A stretch of DNA of 64,000 nt from Tragulus kanchil (GCA_022376925.1 JAIOJX010000003.1:32932874-32996873); one strand, 5' to 3'; shown: positions 1-12,224, counted from the first letter of the stretch. Made by a program: numbers and translations. Notes: a model not told the origin generated them from the letters alone.

Positions 1-168
1 ATTTTGTTTTTAGGAATCAATCTTTTAAGAAAATTTTATCTAGAGATATTTGACTATATTCTCAAATATTTTCTGTCCAGACTATTTAAAAATTATAAGA
101 TTGTAGGCAACCAAAATTGCTATCAGGGAGAGTTAAAGAAATTATACCATATCCAAAGTATAATATAG

Positions 169-366
169 TGTGAAAGTTGCTCAGTCATGTCCAACTCTTT
201 GCGACCCCATGGACTGTAGCCTGTCAGGCTCCTCTGTCCATGGAATTCTCCTGGCAAGAATACTGGAATGGGTAGCCGTTCCCTTCTCAAGGAGATCTTC
301 CTAATCCATGGATCAAACCCAGGTCTCCATATTGCAGGCAGATTCTTTCTAGCTGAGCTATCAGGG
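169..366 (-). mobile_element. Bov-tA type SINE
   Basis: The right end is the antisense of a tRNA-Glu-like head and the left end is the BovB-derived Bov-A segment (antisense of the hallmark AAAGAGTCGGACACGACT-like block, here diverged). It is complete or nearly so, moderately diverged, and followed by an AG-rich run (380-420). Confidence 0.85.
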
Positions 367-453
367 AATATAACCAACAAAAAAAGAGAGAAAAAAGGAA
401 GAAAGAGAGAGAGAAAGGAGTTGATTTTGCATGGGAGGATGTCCATGATCATT

Positions 454-665
454 AAAAATATATACATATTTATTTATATTTTATTGTGGTATGTGGGATC
501 TTTCCTTGTGCCTCCCAGGCTTCCTCTAGTTGCAGTGTGCAGGCTCAGTAGTTGCAGTGTGTGGCCTTCATTGTTCCATGGCATGTGTTCCCCTGCCAGA
601 GACTGAACCCACATCCCCTCCATTGGAAGGCGGATTCTTAACCACTGGACAACCAGAAAAGTTCC
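454..665 (-). mobile_element. CHR-type tRNA SINE with target-site duplication
   Basis: Antisense CHR-like body, with the tRNA-like head near 600-665 and an AT-rich tail at 454-485. A direct repeat CATGATCATT flanks it at 444-453 and 666-675, which marks the insertion ends. Confidence 0.8.
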
Positions 666-740
666 CATGATCATTTCTGAATGAAAAGAGTAAGTAGCAA
701 ATAATATGTATAGGATAATACCATTAAAATACTATGACTA

Positions 741-990
741 GGGGCTTCCCTGGTGGTCTAGTGGGTAAAGAGTCCGCCTTGCAGTGCAAGGGGCACTGGT
801 TCCATCCCTGACCAGGGAAGATCCCACATGCCGCAGAGTGGCTAAACTGGTGTGTCCAGCTATGAGCCAGCACTCTGGAGCCTATGCTCTCAGAGCCAGT
901 GCTCGGCAATGAGAGAGGCCTCTGCAATGGGAGGCCCACACAGGCCAAAGAATAAAGATGGATGAAAAATAAGTAAATTAAAAATCAATC
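741..990 (+). mobile_element. Older copy of the GC-rich CHR-like SINE
   Basis: Sense copy starting with the tRNA-like head (TGGTGGTCTAGTGGGTAAAG near 752). It has the same body layout as the copies at 16604 and 51214 but with many CpG-decay changes, so it is older than they are. Confidence 0.75.
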
Positions 991-2999
991 AAAGGAGGAC
1001 AAAATTTTTTTAAGAAAGTACTACAATTATATTAGCATATGTAAACACAGAAGCAAATTATAGACTGAGGGAAAGATATCCAGAGGACAAGACCTCTGAA
1101 AGGAAAAAGAGATGGTCAGAATAGTAAATATTATATATGTTGTGAGCAGTGGGAAAATCAAGTATATTACACAGAGAGTAAAATTTTCTACAAATTTTGT
1201 TTTGATAAAATTTACAATAATGATTATACAGTGAGTTTTCTGTAATACATGTCATGTTTACCAGCAAGGACAATATAATTCTTTTGTGGGGAGGTTGATA
1301 ACATTTCACATAATTAGGGTTCAAAATTAGTTATCTATCTTCAAAATTGATGGTAATGTTTATCTGATCTACAAATGCTCATTTCTAAAGTGTGTATGGG
1401 ATTTTATATATTTCATCTTTGAAAATGTCCTTTCAGAAATATGGGTACCTTAGTACCTGACTTTAGTTGAGTGTATTCATCTTTTAGAAGGCATTTATAG
1501 AATTCTATTAGAGTCATCTCTTGATATTTGCATTTCAGCATGTGATTCTTACCTTCCAGTAGAAAGCTATATAGAATTACCTTAATGACACATTTAAATG
1601 AATTTTGAAATCTCGAAATTTCCTTCACATTTACATTATACTGGAAAATGTTACCAGAGGTCAGAAGATAGATCCACAGCACATTTGCATGCCAATGGAG
1701 ATCTCACTCCTTTCTTGAACTTTTGGCAACCTGACATTACTTATGATTCAGACAGTGTTAGTTTTTTGTCAAAATGTCTTTATTGCAAGTGAAGTTTCAC
1801 TTACTGTTGTTTGACCTTGTAAATATAGCTTGAGTTCATAAAGTAGCAAAATCAATTCTATCGCACAAGCTAATTTCCAAGACCATTCCGTATTTGATAA
1901 TCGTGGTTGAGGGTAATGTTCATAGAAAAAAATTCATCTTAGCCCTGATCTAAAAATAAAAAAAAAATCACAGTATAATTTTCTCACTGCTAAACCATCA
2001 AGCTACTGTGCTTAGGGCACATCAGAATATTCAGCTTCTATTTCTGGCAAGAACTCATGGAACCAGTAATGCTGGTTAGCCCAAAAAAATGAATGAAGTT
2101 TGCTGTCAACAAGACTGGTCCAAAACCTCATGGTAGATGAATGTATTTTCTGCAAAATCCTGCTACTGCTAATGAATGATCATGGGCTTTAGACACTTTG
2201 CATTACAACAAACTTCTAAAATGTGTCCAACTAAGCATTTTATGTTCTGTTTATATTTTTACTACCATTGATTTGAACACACCTTAGCAGATTCTGCTTC
2301 AAGTTGTATGGAATTAGTGTTTTGTCAACATCTTTGGGAACATTTTTACCTATAGTATTTAAATGCAGACTATTCATAGGGGCTAGTTCTTTAGTCTAGC
2401 TGAGTATTATCAATATTGACAACAGCTTTAACATCTGTCAATTCATCAAGAGTCAGAGAAAACTATTCAAAATTGTGTGCTTTGTATTTTAATTAGCTAT
2501 TGATGCTTCTCTTGCTGTCCTCAGGTCTTTTTTTAATTGAAGACATTGCTTTACAGAATTTTGTAGTTTTCTGTCTTAACCCAAGAATTCTCACCAGTAG
2601 ACTACTAGCCTAAGAATTTTTTTCGCCTCTGACATGTTTCTTTGGTTAGTGTGTCAAACACGTTTTAATCACGTCACCAGCAGTAAATAGATTTCCTTGA
2701 ATGGCTAACAAATGTCATGTTTTTTGGTTGCAGCTCATTGTAACTCCTTATTTTGGTGAAGAAATTGTGCTAAGATGAGATATTTTGTTTTGACTTTTCT
2801 AATTATCCTACCTCTGCTCTCCTGCCAGTTGGAAATATTGAAATGAGTGCTTGGTTTGATAGTGTTAAAGTACACTGTACTCTGTTAGCATAGTCATGCT
2901 CGCTTTGTGTAAAAAACACAATGCTTTGCCATCCAATTCCATGACAAAATAATACACATTCAATTGTGCCTTGAAAGTGTGACATTCAAAATCCAATTT
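991..2999. other. AT-rich unique DNA, no gene seen
   Basis: Only short open frames with no recognisable protein similarity. A weak match to an antisense L1 3' end may lie at 2527-2600, but it is too diverged to call. Nothing else is supported. Confidence 0.6.
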
Positions 3000-3323
3000 G
3001 GGGGGACTTCCTCCGTTAAGAATCCATTTTGCAAGGCAGGGCATGTGAGTTCCACACTTGATTGGGAAACTAAGATCCTAAATGCCTTGGAGCAACCAAG
3101 CCCATGTGCCACACAGCTACTGAGCTCTCGGCCACAACTATTCAGCCTGTGCACCACAACAACTGAAGCCCTCGCTCCTAGGGCCTATGCTTCCCAACAA
3201 GAGAAGCTACCACGCTGAGAAGTCCTTGCACCACAATAGAGAGTAGCTCCAGCTCACTGCAACTAGAGAAAGCCTGTGTGTAGCCAGGAAGACCCACTGC
3301 AACCAAAAATAAATAAAATAAAA
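3000..3323 (+). mobile_element. CHR-2-like SINE
   Basis: Sense element with a decayed tRNA head, the repeated CHR body phrases (CCACAACAACTGAAGCCC near 3251 is typical) and an AAATAAATAAAATAAAA tail at 3307-3323. Residues 3061 onward are repeated at 4158-4420 as part of duplication 1. Confidence 0.85.
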
Positions 3324-3734
3324 TGCAGCACAGTGGTATGAGTGACACTCCAAACCCTCTTGAGCTGCAACAGTGTCACTGTTGTTGGCCATTGTCTCGA
3401 GCAGCAGTGTGAAACCCATGAGTGCTCTACATACAGACTCAGTGCAGCCATGGGACGATGCCGTTGGGGCGTGAAAGCAGACAGACGATATGGAAATCAA
3501 TGAGAGTAGCTGTGTGTCAATAAAATGGCATTTACAGACATAAAAGTTTGACTTCCATAAAATCTTTATCTGTCCCAAATTGTTATTCTTTTTTTTGACT
3601 TTTAAAAAATACGTACATATTTAAAACTAATTCTTGGCACACAGGCTGTATAAAATAGGCAGTAGGCTGGACTTGGTCTTCACGCCATAGTTTGCCAATC
3701 TCCAATCTTGAATAGTGCCTTGAATAGTGTCTAT

Positions 3735-4071
3735 ATTTTTTTAAAGATTTATTTATTTATTTATTTTTGGGCGGGGGTCGGGTTGGGGAAGGAGGGGAGC
3801 GGGCGGGCCACTTCTATTGGTCTTTCATTCCTCTGTTTTCGTGCGTCTTTTGTTCTTTGGTTCCTGCGGGCCTCCCATCGCGGTGGTGTCTGTTGCCGCA
3901 GAGTGCCGGCTCTGGGCGCACGCGCTCCAGAGCTCTGGCTCGGTGATTGGACACAACAGTCCAGCCGCTCCGCGGCACGTGGGATTTTCCCAGGCCAGGG
4001 ATCGAACCGGCGCCCCTTGCACTGCAAGGCGGTGTCCTTATCCACTGGACCACCAGGGGAAGCCCTGCCTG
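3735..4071 (-). mobile_element. GC-rich CHR-like SINE, young, with target-site duplication
   Basis: Antisense element. The (TTTA)n tail lies at its left end, followed by a C/G-rich run, and the tRNA-like head is at 4020-4065. Many CpG sites are still intact, which suggests a recent insertion. Flanking direct repeat GTGTCTAT at 3727-3734 and 4072-4079. Reading through it gives spurious open frames on both strands. Confidence 0.85.
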
Positions 4072-4157
4072 GTGTCTATTAAGTGGGTTCCGCTAGTGGC
4101 TTAGATGGTCAATAATATGTCTGCCATGCAGGAGACTGGTAATCTGGACCGGGTCAG

Positions 4158-4420
4158 ATTGGGAAACTAAGATCCTAAATGCCTTGGAGCAACCAAGCCC
4201 ATGTGCCACACAGCTACTGAGCTCTCGGCCACAACTATTCAGCCTGTGCACCACAACAACTGAAGCCCTCGCTCCTAGGGCCTATGCTTCCCAACAAGAG
4301 AAGCTACCACGCTGAGAAGTCCTTGCACCACAATAGAGAGTAGCTCCAGCTCACTGCAACTAGAGAAAGCCTGTGTGTAGCCAGGAAGACCCACTGCAAC
4401 CAAAAATAAATAAAATAAAA
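4158..4420 (+). mobile_element. CHR-2-like SINE, headless second copy
   Basis: Duplicate of 3061-3323 created by duplication 1. It lacks its head because the breakpoint falls inside the element. Confidence 0.85.
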
Positions 4421-4831
4421 TGCAGCACAGTGGTATGAGTGACACTCCAAACCCTCTTGAGCTGCAACAGTGTCACTGTTGTTGGCCATTGTCTCGAGCA
4501 GCAGTGTGAAACCCATGAGTGCTCTACATACAGACTCAGTGCAGCCATGGGACGATGCCGTTGGGGCGTGAAAGCAGACAGACGATATGGAAATCAATGA
4601 GAGTAGCTGTGTGTCAATAAAATGGCATTTACAGACATAAAAGTTTGACTTCCATAAAATCTTTATCTGTCCCAAATTGTTATTCTTTTTTTTGACTTTT
4701 AAAAACTACTTACAAATTTAAAACCCATTCTTGGCACACAGGCTGTATAAAATAGGCAGTAGGCTGGACTTGGTCTTCACGCCATAGTTTGCCAATCTCC
4801 AATCTTGAATAGTGCCTTGAATAGTGTCTAT

Positions 4832-5169
4832 ATTTTTTTAAAGATTTATTTATTTATTTATTTTTGGGCGGGGGTCGGGTTGGGGAAGGAGGGGAGCGGG
4901 CGGGCCACTTCTATTGGTCTTTCATTCCTCTGTTTTCGTGCGTCTTTTGTTCTTTGGTTCCTGCGGGCCTCCCATCGCGGTGGTGTCTGTTGCCGCAGAG
5001 TGCCGGCTCTGGGCGCACGCGCTCCAGAGCTCTGGCTCGGTGATTGGACACAACAGTCCAGCCGCTCCGCGGCACGTGGGATTTTCCCAGGCCAGGGATC
5101 GAACCGGCGCCCCTTGCACTGCAAGGCGGTGTCCTTATCCACTGGACCACCAGGGGAAGCCCCTGCCTG
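4832..5169 (-). mobile_element. GC-rich CHR-like SINE, second assembled copy
   Basis: Same element as 3735-4071 at offset 1097-1098, with the same flanking repeat at 4824-4831 and 5170-5177. Not an independent insertion. Confidence 0.85.
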
Positions 5170-5179
5170 GTGTCTATTA

Positions 5180-5410
5180 AGTGGGTTCCGCTAGTGGCTT
5201 AGATGGTCAATAATATGTCTGCCATGCAGGAGACTGCCTGTAATACTGGAGACCCAGGGTTCAATTCCTGGATCGGGAAATTCCCCTGAAGACGAAAATG
5301 GCAACCCACTCATGTATTCTTGCCTGGGAAATCCCATGCACAGAGGAGCTTGGCAGGCTGAAGTGCACAGGGTCTCAAGGAGTCAGACACGACTGACTAA
5401 ACCACCATCA
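5180..5410 (+). mobile_element. Bov-tA SINE
   Basis: Sense tRNA-like head (5185-5265, internal B-box-like GGTTCAATTCC) followed by a Bov-A segment ending in GAGTCAGACACGACTGACTA. Moderately diverged. Its first ~57 bases are also at 4081-4138. Confidence 0.85.
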
Positions 5411-6145
5411 TATACAGTAAGTATTCAATCCAAATATTTGTGATTTAATGGATAGTTTGCAAACTATGGTGTACTTGTGAATCATATTTACTTACTGAAA
5501 CAGGAATTTCTTATATTAACCCTCATAATTTGATGTAGTGGTTTGGACAGCCCACAGAGCCACAATTTTAACGAATACTATGGGCCATTTGTTACTGGCA
5601 GTCCTTAGCCTTTCATTAGAAAAACTGCTGTTATTTAATTTCTTTAAAACCTCTCTGATGATTTTTTTCCTTCACTGTACTTTAATTAATCCTCAAGATA
5701 AAAATTGGAGTGTCTTAATTATTTTTTTGTTATCGCAAAATCTACCTTAATATTTGAATTAGCTACTTTCTGAGCAAAGGTGTGTAAATGCTATGAAATG
5801 AGATAAATGTAACTATCAGTGGGTAACACAAAAAAATTTTAAATCTCAAGATGTAACAGAAAATCCCTTCAAACTTGAAAACTTACCAGCCTCCATTGGG
5901 CCTGTACAAACACTGGCAAAATTCTTATATCCAAATAACAATATATACCGTACTTAATCTATTTGCTTTCCACACTACAGGTTTATGAAATGGTAAACCA
6001 TTTCAGATATTTTGAGAGAAATGAGTTAAATCCTATTTGCAAATCTGTTTGGCTCCTCATTTCAAATTGCAGTGAGTTTTAAAATATATACGTAGATATG
6101 TCATACCTTGCATATGATTTGAGAAATATCTAACATATCACAAAA
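5411..6145. other. AT-rich unique DNA (first assembled copy)
   Basis: No repeat or gene recognised. The 70-codon open frame at 5538-5750 is AT-rich and recurs only because of duplication 2. Confidence 0.55.
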
Positions 6146-6172
6146 TTTTGATTTGAGCTACCCAGCCCCCCA

Positions 6173-6253
6173 GGATTTTCCCAGGCCAGGGATCGAACCG
6201 CGCCTTGCACTGCAAGGCGGTGTCCTTATCCACTGGACCACCAGGGGAAGCCC
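6173..6253 (-). mobile_element. Head fragment of the GC-rich SINE (third copy)
   Basis: Antisense tRNA-like head repeated from 5079-5161 by duplication 2, with two small deletions. Confidence 0.8.
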
Positions 6254-6270
6254 CTGCCTGGTGTCTATTA

Positions 6271-6501
6271 AGTGGGTTCCGCTAGTGGCTTAGATGGTCA
6301 ATAATATGTCTGCCATGCAGGAGACTGCCTGTAATACTGGAGACCCAGGGTTCAATTCCTGGATCGGGAAATTCCCCTGAAGACGAAAATGGCAACCCAC
6401 TCATGTATTCTTGCCTGGGAAATCCCATGCACAGAGGAGCTTGGCAGGCTGAAGTGCACAGGGTCTCAAGGAGTCAGACACGACTGACTAAACCACCATC
6501 A
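6271..6501 (+). mobile_element. Bov-tA SINE, second assembled copy
   Basis: Duplicate of 5180-5410 through duplication 2. Confidence 0.85.
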
Positions 6502-7237
6502 TATACAGTAAGTATTCAATCCAAATATTTGTGATTTAATGGATAGTTTGCAAACTATGGTGTACTTGTGAATCATATTTACTTACTGAAACAGGAATTT
6601 CTTATATTAACCCTCATAATTTGATGTAGTGGTTTGGACAGCCCACAGAGCCACAATTTTAACGAATACTATGGGCCATTTGTTACTGGCAGTCCTTAGC
6701 CTTTCATTAGAAAAACTGCTGTTATTTAATTTCTTTAAAACCTCTCTGATGATTTTTTTCCTTCACTGTACTTTAATTAATCCTCAAGATAAAAATTGGA
6801 GTGTCTTAATTATTTTTTTGTTATCGCAAAATCTACCTTAATATTTGAATTAGCTACCTTCTGAGCAAAGGGTGTGTAAATGCTATGAAATGAGATAAAT
6901 GTAACTATCAGTGGGTAACACAAAAAAATTTTAAATCTCAAGATGTAACAGAAAATCCCTTCAAACTTGAAAACTTACCAGCCTCCATTGGGCCTGTACA
7001 AACACTGGCAAAATTCTTATATCCAAATAACAATATATACCGTACTTAATCTATTTGCTTTCCACACTACAGGTTTATGAAATGGTAAACCATTTCAGAT
7101 ATTTTGAGAGAAATGAGTTAAATCCTATTTGCAAATCTGTTTGGCTCCTCATTTCAAATTGCAGTGAGTTTTAAAATATATACGTAGATATGTCATACCT
7201 TGCATATGATTTGAGAAATATCTAACATATCACAAAA

Positions 7238-8058
7238 ATGTGGTATTTTATAAGAATGGTATTAGAGGGACAATATCAAAAGGCTTTGTTTCCAAGAGGC
7301 CTTAATTATCACACATTTCATTAAGAAATGGATACTCACTTGTACCATCAGCATATGAAGAATTTAACAATTGCTAAGAGATTGGACTAAATGATGGAAT
7401 TTTATGACTTCATCTGAATTTATTTTTCCTGAATATCTGCTTGAGATCCTGAGATCAAAGCCAATGATATAGTTCAAGTAATTTCCAATTATGCATATAG
7501 AAAGAATAATACTCATATGTCTCAAAAATTTAAAGAAAAAGATAGACATTTTTAAGCTTTGGACTATATTAGGTTTAGTGTGTCTTATGTTATATTGAAG
7601 TATTAGAGTAAAGTAGAGAATTGAAACAAATCCTAGAAATGGTAGTGAACAATACTTTATAGAAGAAAAGATCGTGACATTTACCAATTTAAAATCACTT
7701 AGCTCTCAATTTTTATGCAAGCAGAACAAGGAGAAATATAATAAAATTTCATCTGTGTCTGACTCAGACAAGCATTTTCATTAATTTTGGGTGATTGATT
7801 AGAATTAACCTTAGAAATAAGTGCTGAAAATCAGTGACATCATAAAAAGTAATAATGACTCTCCAACTTAGTGACTTCTAAACTAGATTAGTTGGATTGC
7901 AGTTACCTGAAGATCAATAATTTATGAGATTTAAACTTGTATGGTTGTATATTATATTATATTGAAGGTTAACATATTGTTAGAGATTGTTAACACTGTG
8001 TATAACTCCTGCTTAGTATGAGACTCATAGAATTACAACCAGTTCTTACAACCTATCA
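7238..8058. other. AT-rich unique DNA
   Basis: No repeat or coding signal recognised. A 107-codon minus-strand frame (7364-7687) has the composition of AT-rich noncoding DNA and no family resemblance. Confidence 0.55.
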
Positions 8059-8074
8059 GGCAGATATTGTACAT

Positions 8075-8285
8075 GTGTGTTAGTCACTCAGTTGTGTCCA
8101 ACTCTTTGCAACCCCATGGACTATAGTCCACTGCCAAGTTCCTCTGTCCATGGAATTCTCTAGGGAAGAATACTGGAGTGGGTAGCTATTCCTTTCTCCA
8201 GGGAATCTTCCCAACCCAGAGACTGGACCTGGATCTCTTGTACTGCAGGCAGACTCTTTACCATCTGAGCTACCAGAGAAGTCCC
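8075..8285 (-). mobile_element. Bov-tA SINE
   Basis: Antisense Bov-A segment at the left and tRNA-like head at the right (8240-8285). The short frame across it is a SINE translation. Confidence 0.88.
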
Positions 8286-8869
8286 AGGCAAATACTGAAC
8301 CCATTTTAAAGAGACAGATATAACGCTCATAGCATTTAGGCTACTTGTTCAAGGTCATGTATAAGACATAGGGCATGGATCCAAAGCTCCTCTTTCCACT
8401 ATATGCTGTTAAAAGTCTGCTTTCTTGACCTTTACTTTGGATTACTTTGTCAAATTCAGTTATTTCAGTGGATAATGAGGTTTCCATTTTATGACTTTCA
8501 TGACTCATTTTGATATAAAATGATAAATGAGTCATGCTTTTTTTCCTCTCTCCCTCCTTCCCCATCCTCCTCTTCCATCCCACATATTCATTAATATATT
8601 GCATCCATAAAGGTAAAGTATTTTTTAAAAATATGAACTCCTGAGTCACTATGTCAATCAAGTATAATTATATGTCAAGTACTATTTTTTCTTCTTGGTG
8701 TTAGTCATAGAATAAGGTTGGCTGCATGTGTATCAGTGGTTTATTCATTTTGACTAAATTTATTGGTGTCTTTCAAGATGAGTATTGTCTTTAAGTTCTA
8801 TTATTGACATTAATTTCATACTTCAGTGTGGGAGAAAGAACAAAAATTTTCCCAAGGTATTCTGGAACC

Positions 8870-9218
8870 TGCAAATGTGTCACCTTATATGGCAAGAATG
8901 TAGGTGTGGTCAAATTAAGGATCTTGAAATGGGAACACTATTTGAGATTATCCATTTGGACCCAATATATAATTATAATGATAATAACAATAATAAAGCC
9001 ATGTAAGAAGGAAGTAGGAGGACGAGTCAGAGAGCGGATATGACAATTGGAGAAGAAGTTGAAGTGATGAATTTTGCAGATGAAAGGAAGGGCCACAAGT
9101 CAAAGAATGAAGATGACCCTTTGAAGCTGGAAAAGCAAGGGAAATGACTGTCTTCCGAGGCTCAGAGGAAGTGTGGCCTTTCCAACACCTTAATTTTGGC
9201 CCAATGAAACCCATTACA
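8870..9218 (+). mobile_element. MaLR-like LTR, truncated first copy
   Basis: Resembles the 3' half of MLT1-type LTRs, but the true end is cut off at the duplication 3 junction. See the complete copy at 10037-10490. Confidence 0.5.
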
Positions 9219-9241
9219 ACCCCATGGCAGATATTGTACAT

Positions 9242-9452
9242 GTGTGTTAGTCACTCAGTTGTGTCCCACTCTTTGCAACCCCATGGACTATAGTCCACTG
9301 CCAAGTTCCTCTGTCCATGGAATTCTCTAGGGAAGAATACTGGAGTGGGTAGCTATTCCTTTCTCCAGGGAATCTTCCCAACCCAGAGACTGGACCTGGA
9401 TCTCTTGTACTGCAGGCAGACTCTTTACCATCTGAGCTACCAGAGAAGTCCC
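9242..9452 (-). mobile_element. Bov-tA SINE, second assembled copy
   Basis: Duplicate of 8075-8285 through duplication 3. Confidence 0.88.
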
Positions 9453-10036
9453 AGGCAAATACTGAACCCATTTTAAAGAGACAGATATAACGCTCATAGC
9501 ATTTAGGCTACTTGTTCAAGGTCATGTATAAGACATAGGGCATGGATCCAAAGCTCCTCTTTCCACTATATGCTGTTAAAAGTCTGCTTTCTTGACCTTT
9601 ACTTTGGATTACTTTGTCAAATTCAGTTATTTCAGTGGATAATGAGGTTTCCATTTTATGACTTTCATGACTCATTTTGATATAAAATGATAAATGAGTC
9701 ATGCTTTATTTCCTCCCTCCCTCCTTCCCCATCCTCCTCTTCCATCCCACATATTCATTAATATATTGCATCCATAAAGGTAAAGTATTTTTTAAAAATA
9801 TGAACTCCTGAGTCACTATGTCAATCAAGTATAATTATATGTCAAGTACTATTTTTTCTTCTTGGTGTTAGTCATAGAATAAGGTTGGCTGCATGTGTAT
9901 CAGTGGTTTATTCATTTTGACTAAATTTATTGGTGTCTTTCAAGATGAGTATTGTCTTTAAGTTCTATTATTGACATTAATTTCATACTTCAGTGTGGGA
10001 GAAAGAACAAAAATTTTCCCAAGGTATTCTGGAACC

Positions 10037-10490
10037 TGCAAATGTGTCACCTTATATGGCAAGAATGTAGGTGTGGTCAAATTAAGGATCTTGAAATGGG
10101 AACACTATTTGAGATTATCCATTTGGACCCAATATATAATTATAATGATAATAACAATAATAAAGCCATGTAAGAAGGAAGTAGGAGGACGAGTCAGAGA
10201 GCGGATATGACAATTGGAGAAGAAGTTGAAGTGATGAATTTTGCAGATGAAAGGAAGGGCCACAAGTCAAAGAATGAAGATGACCCTTTGAAGCTGGAAA
10301 AGCAAGGGAAATGACTGTCTTCCGAGGCTCAGAGGAAGTGTGGCCTTTCCAACACCTTAATTTTGGCCCAATGAAACCCATTACAGATTTTTGACCGTCA
10401 GAACTATTAAATAAACTAGTGTTGTTTTAAGCCACTAACTTTGTGGTCATTTGTTATAGCAATAAAAGGAAACTAAAACATTCAACATAT
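10037..10490 (+). mobile_element. Ancient MaLR-like LTR (MLT1-type)
   Basis: The stretch ends with the typical phrase GTTTTAAGCCACTAACTTTG (10424-10443), preceded by AATAAA (10411-10416) and followed by an AAACTAAAACA end. This is the layout of MLT1-type LTR 3' ends. Strongly diverged. The subfamily is from memory and not certain. Confidence 0.55.
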
Positions 10491-11344
10491 GGACTTACAT
10501 CCAAATTTCACTGAATAGTACTTCACTAAGATACAGTAGCCAGTATTTGATCATCTCCGAAAACATGATGTGTGTAGGAATGACCATGATCATTTTTCAG
10601 AGTCGTATTACAAATAGAAACTTTTACAGCATCCAACTTTTCAAACTGCCAGCACTTTTTTTTCAAACTGCCAGTACTTTGTTGCAGACAACTGGTTTGT
10701 ACCTCTTAGCAATCATGGATGTCTTCTACATTATATTTAAACCACTATCTTTAGACCAGTGAATGGCAGACCTAAATTAAGCATGTTTCCCATGATGACA
10801 CATTCTTCTAAGATTGATAAGTACCTATGAACCAACACAAAAACCATGGTGTGTCAGTTGTAGCATTTGAAACAGTCACTTTCTATAAGATAATCTTTAG
10901 GAAGATTATAAAGTAAATGTAGTAATTTTAAATACTCACTATCAGGAAGTTTTTCTCTAGTAAATTTTAATTTCCACCCATCTATCCTTTGTAGCTTATC
11001 TTCTTGGAATTGCTGTTAATTAAATTTTGGATTTTCTGAAATAATTCCCTTTACTGATTCCTTTTCCCAGTGTTTTATTTCTCACATTTTAAGTTTGGCA
11101 ATCATATTTTTAATTTCTAAAAACTAGAAATTTTTTCCCCTTCTGGCTATGTTTATTTTCATGAAGTAAGTTCTCAAATCTCTGAGTGTAATAATTAAAG
11201 ATGAAATTTTTTCCCCTGTTCTCTGAATTATTTACATTTATTTTGCTACATTAAAAAAAAGCAAAAAAGCAAAATAAAAAAGATTATAAAATATATATAT
11301 ATTAAAAAGCTTTAAAAATTCTAGGTAGTGTTTCATAGCTATTA
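10491..11344. other. AT-rich unique DNA
   Basis: No gene or recognised repeat. An A-rich stretch and an AT microsatellite lie at 11252-11302. Confidence 0.55.
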
Positions 11345-11414
11345 AAAATATAGATTCTGGGAGCCAGTTTTCTAGCTTTCAACTTCAGCTCTATCACTTA
11401 TTAACTCTGGCCGT
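11345..11414 (+). repeat. MIR SINE, left part
   Basis: Decayed MIR phrase (tissue-typical TCACTTATTAACTCTGG at 11395-11411). The element resumes at 11951 after an LTR insertion. Confidence 0.6.
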
Positions 11415-11950
11415 AACTGGTTAACTCAGCTTGGGACTTGAACACATGGTCGTGTAACTGAGATCACACACCTGGTCTCAGGACTTAACTGAAGTTCAGG
11501 TTCTTGATATCTCACTGCAGAAAGAATTCAGTGAGAGACAAAGTGATTGGTAAGAAGTGGGTTTATTTAGAGAGAAACATACTCCATAGATGAGTGTGGG
11601 CCACCTCAGAAGGCACCAGGGTGTGGGGCTGTCAGTTTTTATATGAATGGGTAATTTCATAGGCTAATGAGTGGGAAGACTATTCCAGCTATTTTGGGGA
11701 CAAGATGGGGATTTCCAGGAAGTGAGCTACTGCCCACTTTTTGACCTTTATGGTCAGCCTTGGAATTGTCATGATGCCTATGGGCATGCCATGTACCTTG
11801 CTGACATGTTACCATGTGTGTAAACTGAGGCTCAAGGTTTGGTGGAAGTCAACTTATCTGCCATCTTGAACCTATTTGGTTCTAATCAGTTTATATTGTG
11901 TCTTTGGGATATGGTACTCTTTTAAAGGCTGTGTCCTGTCTCCCACTCCT
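11415..11950 (-). mobile_element. Class I endogenous retrovirus solo LTR
   Basis: On the minus strand the order is a U3-like region (11950 to about 11650), a TATA-like box (TATAAAAAC, plus positions about 11634-11643), a polyadenylation signal AATAAA (11562-11567), then a U5-like end. The U5 region contains the TTTGTCTCTCACTGAATTCT phrase typical of class I (gamma-type) LTRs of ruminants. No internal proviral genes are present, so it is a solo LTR. It splits a MIR, with TTAAC-containing sequence on both sides (11419-11424 and 11953-11958), a possible short target duplication. The exact ends are uncertain by several bases. Confidence 0.7.
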
Positions 11951-12120
11951 GTTTAACTTTGGACAAATGATTACACTTTTAATGTGACTGAATTTTCTCA
12001 GTTGTAAAATGGGGACGGTAACAGTGCCTACTTGACAGAGATTTTATTTCTAAGAGGATTAAGTAAATGAAGAATATAAAGACCTTGAATGGTGTCTATT
12101 ATACAGTAAGTACTAATATA
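11951..12120 (+). repeat. MIR SINE, right part
   Basis: Contains the MIR hallmark CAGTTGTAAAATGGGGA (11999-12015) and the decayed equivalent of a GTGCC...AGTAAG end near 12090-12112. Same element as 11345-11414. Confidence 0.7.
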
Positions 12121-12224
12121 TGATAGCTGAAGCTATTGGTTATCCCATGGGGCTGGTGATTGGCAATTTTCTCTTCTAACTGGAAAATGAGTGCCTGCTT
12201 TATTTTAGGCAAGCAGTATGGATA

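Larger units (their letters stand above)
3061..5236 (+). repeat. Tandem duplication 1 (3061-4138 / 4158-5236)
   Basis: The sequence from 3061 recurs from 4158 at an offset of 1097. The two copies are almost identical and contain part of a CHR SINE, a GC-rich SINE and the head of a Bov-tA. After 4138 the first copy runs about 19 bases of a contracted version of what follows in the second copy (5237 onward), then jumps to copy 2. A few substitutions cluster around 3610-3645 versus 4707-4742. The breakpoints fall inside SINEs, not at their ends. Probably an unmerged assembly overlap (inference). Confidence 0.95.
5079..7237 (+). repeat. Tandem duplication 2 (5079-6145 / 6173-7237)
   Basis: Sequence from about 5079 is repeated from about 6173 (offset 1094, falling to 1091 after small deletions in the SINE part of copy 2). 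The intervening 6146-6172 looks like a corrupted rendering of the SINE bases that precede 5079. It overlaps duplication 1, so the stretch 5079-5236 exists three times (also 3982-4138 and 6173-6330). Confidence 0.95.
8059..10385 (+). repeat. Tandem duplication 3 (8059-9218 / 9226-10385)
   Basis: The offset is a constant 1167. Only 7 bases (9219-9225) separate the copies. The unit contains a minus-strand Bov-tA, unique DNA and most of a MaLR-like LTR. It breaks that LTR, because copy 1 stops at 9218 while copy 2 continues to its natural end near 10490. Differences are a few substitutions, for example in the pyrimidine tract near 8540 versus 9707. Confidence 0.95.

Noticed and set aside
3708..5194. 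Open frames of 79-129 codons on both strands, repeated with identical peptides elsewhere
   Set aside because: They are translations of the GC-rich SINE, which lacks stop codons because of its GC content. Similar peptides appear at 16643, 24065, 43055, 51196 and 54002 for the same reason.
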